From an uncultured Acetatifactor sp. (lineage in GTDB: Bacteria; Bacillota; Clostridia; Lachnospirales; Lachnospiraceae), in assembly GCA_910586515.1 (NCBI GenBank), contig CAJUGL010000007.1, positions 7,011 to 71,010 on the forward strand: a stretch of 64,000 bases of DNA, given 5' to 3'. The first letter of the stretch is position 1. Each line of letters opens with the position of its first letter. Position numbers and translations under genes: made by a program. This document shows, piece by piece, positions 60,214 through 64,000 of the stretch. The notes beneath the pieces were generated by a model. It searched no databases and was not told where the DNA came from. It was given only the letters and a program-made list of their open reading frames with translations.

Positions 60214-60915
60214 ATGGCATACCAGATCGCTATCTGTGACGACGATGAAACCCAGCTGCGCACTCTCCGGGCCCAGGTCTCCAAATGGAGCGCGCAGGCC
60301 GGGCAGCCCTGCGATATACAATGCTTTCCCTCCGCAGAGTCCTTCCTCTTTGCCTATGACGGGGAGAAAACCTATGACATCCTTCTTCTGGATGTGGAAA
60401 TGAAAGAAATATCCGGCATCGGCCTGGCCCGGCGCATACGGAAAGATAATCAGCGCGCGGAGATTATCTTCATCACCTCCCACTTTGAATTCATCAGCGA
60501 GGGCTATGAAGTGGACGCGCTGCACTACCTCACCAAGCCGGTTCCGGAGGACAGGCTGAACCAGGTACTGGACAAGGCGGTCCGGCGTCTTTCCATAGAA
60601 CCGCCCTCCCTGGTCATCACCTGCGAGGAGGAGACGCTCCGGCTGTATGAGGCGGATATTCTGTATGCGGAAGCCTTCCTGCACTACCTCTCCATCCACA
60701 CCGTAAAAAGGGAATATAAAATCCGGGAAAATATTTCCTCCTTTGAAAAACGGCTTGGCGATGATTTTTTCCGGGTTCACCGTTCCTACCTGGTGTCCCT
60801 GAAACATGTGACCGGCATATCCCGCACAAAAGTAACCCTGGAAGGAGACGTGGAGCTCCCCCTTGCCAGGGGAAAATATGACGCCATAAACCAGGCCTTT
60901 ATCCGGCGGAACTGA
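60214..60915 (+). CDS. LytTR-type response regulator
   Basis: 233 residues. The receiver domain (IAICDDDETQLRTL, phospho-acceptor Asp in DILLLDVEMKEISGI, ALHYLTKPVPEDRL) is followed by a LytTR DNA-binding domain (IRENISSFEKRLGDDFFRVH, RSYLVSLKHVTGI, LPLARGKYDAINQAF). The class includes AgrA and bacteriocin regulators and binds pairs of direct repeats spaced by 21 bp. Just such a repeat lies upstream of the ABC exporter at 62005, so that gene is its likely target. A GHKL kinase gene follows after 177 bp. Confidence 0.9.
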   Translation: MAYQIAICDDDETQLRTLRAQVSKWSAQAGQPCDIQCFPSAESFLFAYDGEKTYDILLLDVEMKEISGIGLARRIRKDNQRAEIIFITSHFEFISEGYEVDALHYLTKPVPEDRLNQVLDKAVRRLSIEPPSLVITCEEETLRLYEADILYAEAFLHYLSIHTVKREYKIRENISSFEKRLGDDFFRVHRSYLVSLKHVTGISRTKVTLEGDVELPLARGKYDAINQAFIRRN

Positions 60916-60966
60916 ATGCCCCGGCAAAGCGCCGCCCCTTTTTCTGCTTCCCTGCCGGAAGAAAAC

Positions 60967-61047
60967 GTCTCGCAAAATTGCACAGAAATGTGTCCGCGGA
61001 CGCATTGCAAAGCTTGGCTTCGCGGGAGGGATTGTCTGAACCGTTAC
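60967..61047. repeat. Partial copy E of the palindromic/MITE-like family
   Basis: Begins with the 20-mer GTCTCGCAAAATTGCACAGA, shared exactly with 54518-54537, and ends TTGTCTGAACCGTTAC like the right end of copy C, with a different middle. No left end is apparent. It lies between the response regulator and the shortened kinase gene. Confidence 0.7.
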
Positions 61048-61092
61048 AGAAAAACAGAAAAAGAACAGAAAATCCACAGGACACAAAATCAC

Positions 61093-61746
61093 ATGAGAAA
61101 GAAAACATACCTGAAGCTAGTAGCATATCAGACAGAACAGTCCAGACAGCACCTTGGGGAAGTCCAGGGTATCTACCGGGAAATGCGGGGATACAAGCAT
61201 GATTTCCACCATCACCTGCAGACCCTGAAAGGGCAGCTGGAAGCCGGGGAAACCCAACGCGCCCTGGCCTACCTGGAACAGCTTGACCATCAGCTGATGC
61301 ATGTGGACACTCTGCTGAAGACCGGAAATATCGCCCTGGACGCCATCCTGTCGGCAAAAATCGCCCAGGCCAAAGCCGCAGACATTGCCGTTACCGTGAA
61401 GGCCAATGTTCCGGACAGCCTCCTGCTTTCGGACCTGGAGCTCAGCATTGTGGTGGGCAATCTTCTGGATAATGCCATCGAAGCCTGCATGGCCGTGGAA
61501 GGGGAACGGTTTCTGCGCCTCTTTATGGGCATGAAGCAGAAGATGCTCTATTTCTCCATGCTCAATGCATCCGGACCCAAACTGCTCAAAAACGGCAGTC
61601 TGTTTTCCTCCGGCAAGGACGGCCTTCACGGCTTCGGCCTGCGCAGGGCGGAAGCCATCCTGGAGGAACATGGGGGATGGTGTAAATATAACAGCGAAGA
61701 CGGAGCCTTCACCTCCGAATTTCTGGTCCCGGCGGTAAAGGAATAA
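61093..61746 (+). CDS. GHKL sensor histidine kinase lacking its membrane domain
   Basis: 217 residues from the ATG at 61093 (only a distant AGGA upstream). The dimerisation/His box is in EMRGYKHDFHHHLQTLKGQL (about 37-56), the N box is IVVGNLLDNAIEACMA, and the G box is GKDGLHGFGLRRAEAILEEHGG. Related AgrC-like kinases have 200 or more residues of membrane sensor first; here repeat copy E fills that place. The frame is open upstream to 60916 but translates the repeat. It may be a cytosolic kinase, or a 5'-truncated remnant. Confidence 0.75.
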   Translation: MRKKTYLKLVAYQTEQSRQHLGEVQGIYREMRGYKHDFHHHLQTLKGQLEAGETQRALAYLEQLDHQLMHVDTLLKTGNIALDAILSAKIAQAKAADIAVTVKANVPDSLLLSDLELSIVVGNLLDNAIEACMAVEGERFLRLFMGMKQKMLYFSMLNASGPKLLKNGSLFSSGKDGLHGFGLRRAEAILEEHGGWCKYNSEDGAFTSEFLVPAVKE

Positions 61747-61810
61747 CCTCCCTTTCCCCCATCTCTGCCTCTTTTCCGATTCCCCAACACATTAAAACCA
61801 AAAAGCAGGC

Positions 61811-61878
61811 TGCAATTCGTGCCGCCGGGAATGCAATTCGTGCCCGGTTTACCGATGATGCGCTGTTTCGTGTAAAAT
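61811..61878 (+). promoter_or_regulatory. Candidate LytTR operator and promoter of the ABC exporter
   Basis: The 13-mer TGCAATTCGTGCC occurs at 61811-61823 and 61832-61844, exactly 21 bp apart. A -10 TAAAAT follows at 61873-61878 with no good -35, as expected for an activated promoter. Paired direct repeats with 21-bp spacing are the known binding mode of LytTR proteins such as AgrA. Confidence 0.68.
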
Positions 61879-62004
61879 AAAACCATGTTCAGACCGCAGC
61901 AGACCGAAAACAATGCCGCCGGACTGAAATCAGGAATCACAGACCTGCTTCCCGGCAAGACACAGACCCGAGAGCCGGAGACAAGTTTTAAGGAGTTGAC
62001 CAAG

Positions 62005-63825
62005 ATGAAAAAATCAAAGCAAGCCAAAAACAAACCCTACCGTTCCGCCTTCAGCAACGCCATGTGGAGCTTCCGTGAAATCGGAAAGAACTCGCCCCTG
62101 TTTTTCCTGCTGATGGTTCTGGATGTCCCTCTCAACGTGGCCCTGGCCTACGCAAATATCTACCTGCCCGCTTTGGTGGTTGGGGATGTGACCAGCCGCG
62201 CCCCTCTGGACCGGGCAGCGCTCCGGGCAGGCTTCCTGATCCTGGGAATGCTGATCTGCCGCATACTGCAGAATTTCTTTTACCGTTTTTCAGATACCTA
62301 TATGTCGGAGTACCGTGAAGAAAAAGGTCTGGAAGTGAATCGAAAATCGCTGAATCTGTTTTATCAGGACTATGAACGGAAGGACATCCGGGATTTAAGC
62401 CGCCGGGCCGCCCGGGCCACCGAGATGTGGGACGGTGTGCAGCCCATCTCGGACGTGCCCAGACGCAGCCTGAAACTGGCGGAAAATATCCTCTGCTACC
62501 TGCTTTTCGGTTCCATGATCTTTCTGGTCAGCCCGCTCCTGGTGCCCATACTCACCATCGCCCCCGCCGTAAACTGGTTCTGCGCCCGGGCTTACCGCAA
62601 CTGGGAGTACGCTCACAGAGAGCATTGGACCGATATTGATCAGAAAATGTGGTACCTGTTGGATAAGACATCCGATTTTGCCGCAGCCAAGGACATCCGG
62701 ATCTACGGCATGGCCGGATGGTTCAGACAGCTCTTCCGGGATTTCTCCGGACAGCGCCTGGCCTGGGAGAAGAAAATGGTCCGGAAGCGCTTCCTGTCCC
62801 GTTTAGCCGATCTCCTGGTTATCCTCCTGCGGGACGGCGCAGCCTACCTGCTCCTGATCAGAATGACCCTGGAGGGCAGCATCACGGTGGACCGTTTTCT
62901 CCTGTACTTTTCCGCCATCTCCATGTTCGCCTCCTTTATCGGCAACATCATGAACGAGTGGAACGGCATCCGCGCCACCAGTCTGGATCTGTGCGATTAC
63001 CGCAGATACCTGGACCTGCCGGAACAGGACGGCAGCGGCGAAGCGGAGGTTGCCCCCCTTCTGGACTCCGCCCCGGAAATCACCTTTGACCATGTGTCCT
63101 TCCGGTATGAGGGCGCCGAGGAGGATACCCTGCAGGATATCAGCTTTACCGTCAAACCCGGTGAAAAAATCGCCCTGGTAGGGTTAAACGGCGCAGGAAA
63201 GACTACTCTGGTAAAGCTTCTCTGCGGACTCTACCTTCCCACCCGGGGAGACGTCCGGATAAACGGAATATCCTTCCGCTCTTTTCACAGAAAAGAGTAT
63301 TACCGGCTCTTTTCCGCCGTATTCCAGGATGTGCAGACAGGCTTCTTCACCCTGGCGGAAACCGTTTCCGGCCAAATCCGGGGAAACACGGACCTCAAAC
63401 GGGCAGAGCAGTGCATACGCTTGGCAGGCCTTGGGAAAAAACTGGACTCCCTGCCCCTGGGAATCCACACCCCTCTGGATAAACAGCTCTACGACAACGC
63501 CACGGAGCTGTCCGGCGGAGAACTGCAGAAACTGATGCTTGCCAGAGCACTGTATAAAAACGCGCCGATTCTGGTACTGGACGAACCTACCGCGGCCCTG
63601 GATCCCATAGCCGAAAACCAGATCTACCTCCAGTACCAGGACATGACCAGGAATAAGACCTCCCTCTTCATCTCCCACAGACTGGCCTCCACCCAGTTTT
63701 GTGACCGCATCCTGTACCTGAAAGACGGCCATGTAGCCCAGGAGGGAACCCACCAGGAACTCATGGCTTCCGGCGGCGGATATGCGGAACTCTACGAACT
63801 GCAAAGCTGTTGGTACCAGACCTAA
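62005..63825 (+). CDS. ABC transporter with fused permease and ATPase domains
   Basis: 606 residues from the ATG at 62005 (AAGGAG 9 bp upstream; an upstream ATG at 61885 has no ribosome site). Six membrane helices span about 25-325, then a complete ATPase: Walker A LVGLNGAGKTTLVKLLCG, signature ELSGGELQKLMLARAL, Walker B ILVLDEPTAALDP and His-loop FISHRLAST. All catalytic residues are present, so it could work as a homodimer. The target of a LytTR system is often a peptide or bacteriocin-type exporter, but no peptide gene or peptidase domain is visible. Confidence 0.88.
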   Translation: MKKSKQAKNKPYRSAFSNAMWSFREIGKNSPLFFLLMVLDVPLNVALAYANIYLPALVVGDVTSRAPLDRAALRAGFLILGMLICRILQNFFYRFSDTYMSEYREEKGLEVNRKSLNLFYQDYERKDIRDLSRRAARATEMWDGVQPISDVPRRSLKLAENILCYLLFGSMIFLVSPLLVPILTIAPAVNWFCARAYRNWEYAHREHWTDIDQKMWYLLDKTSDFAAAKDIRIYGMAGWFRQLFRDFSGQRLAWEKKMVRKRFLSRLADLLVILLRDGAAYLLLIRMTLEGSITVDRFLLYFSAISMFASFIGNIMNEWNGIRATSLDLCDYRRYLDLPEQDGSGEAEVAPLLDSAPEITFDHVSFRYEGAEEDTLQDISFTVKPGEKIALVGLNGAGKTTLVKLLCGLYLPTRGDVRINGISFRSFHRKEYYRLFSAVFQDVQTGFFTLAETVSGQIRGNTDLKRAEQCIRLAGLGKKLDSLPLGIHTPLDKQLYDNATELSGGELQKLMLARALYKNAPILVLDEPTAALDPIAENQIYLQYQDMTRNKTSLFISHRLASTQFCDRILYLKDGHVAQEGTHQELMASGGGYAELYELQSCWYQT

Positions 63826-63839
63826 ACGGCTGCATATAG

Positions 63840-64000
63840 ACATCGGCGGAACTCCAAAACAGCCGATGGAGGTTCGGGGCACATAGAATTTTCGCACGCA
63901 TTTCCTTCGCGGGCGACAATTCTATGCCTAAACCGCCCCGAACGAACATCGGCGGAACTCCAAAACAGCCGATGGAGGTTCGGGGCACATAGAATTTTCG
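63840..64000. repeat. 106-bp tandem repeat with nested palindromes, cut by the window edge
   Basis: A unit beginning ACATCGGCGGAACTCCAAAA starts at 63840 and again at 63946; the second copy matches over all 55 bases present. Each unit holds CATCGGC/GCCGATG hairpin arms, and GTTCGGGGC/GCCCCGAAC plus ATAGAATT/AATTCTAT arms around TTCGCACGCATTTCCTTCGCG. It follows the ABC gene by 14 bp. No gene is seen in 63826-64000. Confidence 0.82.

Noticed and set aside
63840..64000. CRISPR array
   Set aside because: The repeat unit is 106 bp with no distinct spacers and strong internal palindromes; no cas genes are near.

Overview
The window looks like a chromosomal segment of a gut-type Lachnospiraceae (Bacillota, Clostridia). 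This is inferred from strong AGGAGG-type ribosome sites, sigma-A promoters with 17-18 bp spacers, and family content typical of that group: a DUF6145-like protein, a His-less HPr-like protein, a bacteriohemerythrin, a permuted GH3 enzyme, MalEFG with pullulanase, and an AAA-ATPase/PD-(D/E)XK protein. I see no rRNA, tRNA, CRISPR, prophage, integrase or transposase gene.

Layout. 1-2.7 kb: a MarR-controlled heterodimeric ABC exporter, the second half cut by the window edge. 2.7-7.4 kb: HAD phosphatase, amylosucrase-like GH13 and LacI regulator as one unit, preceded by an HPr-like gene; both units share an almost identical promoter block. 7.5-13.8 kb: a tocopherol-cyclase-like gene, then two Gfo/Idh/MocA oxidoreductases and two sugar isomerase/epimerase TIM barrels, divergent from an AraC regulator with a 21-bp direct-repeat site. 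13.8-22 kb: DUF2971, aroA, a hemerythrin/CheX-like/receiver fusion, an LspA-like peptidase, carbamate kinase, an acyl-CoA synthetase and truA. 22-37.5 kb: a GH38 alpha-mannosidase, then the alpha-glucan island (MalE, MalF, MalG, pullulanase, 4-alpha-glucanotransferase, debranching enzyme, HAD) facing its own LacI-type regulator. 37.6-45.3 kb: argF, birA and a DUF6145-like gene, SPFH/NfeD membrane proteins, an SH3/SleB-type wall hydrolase and a HelD-like helicase. 45.4-54.4 kb: a glycosidase region (GH31 alpha-xylosidase, permuted GH3, carboxylesterase) with eroded fragments of a GH3 gene, an AraC regulator and a CaiB-type CoA-transferase. 54.7-64 kb: an XRE-TPR regulator, an AAA/PD-(D/E)XK protein, EamA with TarI/TarJ-like genes, and a LytTR regulator, shortened GHKL kinase and ABC exporter whose promoter carries a 21-bp-spaced direct repeat.

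How it fits together. Maltodextrin is bound by MalE, imported by MalFG, debranched by pullulanase and the GDE enzyme and rearranged by MalQ; hairpins between malE and malF probably keep malE expression high. The amylosucrase-like gene links sucrose to alpha-glucan. GH31 with GH3 suggests xyloglucan-type oligosaccharide use, and the Gfo/epimerase cluster may oxidise and cleave glycosides.

The most unusual material is non-coding: a dispersed palindromic repeat family (including a 140-bp MITE-like copy with 16-bp terminal inverted repeats) that sits at gene 3' ends and supplies stop codons, a perfect 17-bp palindrome holding two back-to-back promoters beside a possible small RNA, and 21-bp-spaced activator sites. 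I found no clear example of a wholly new multi-gene system.
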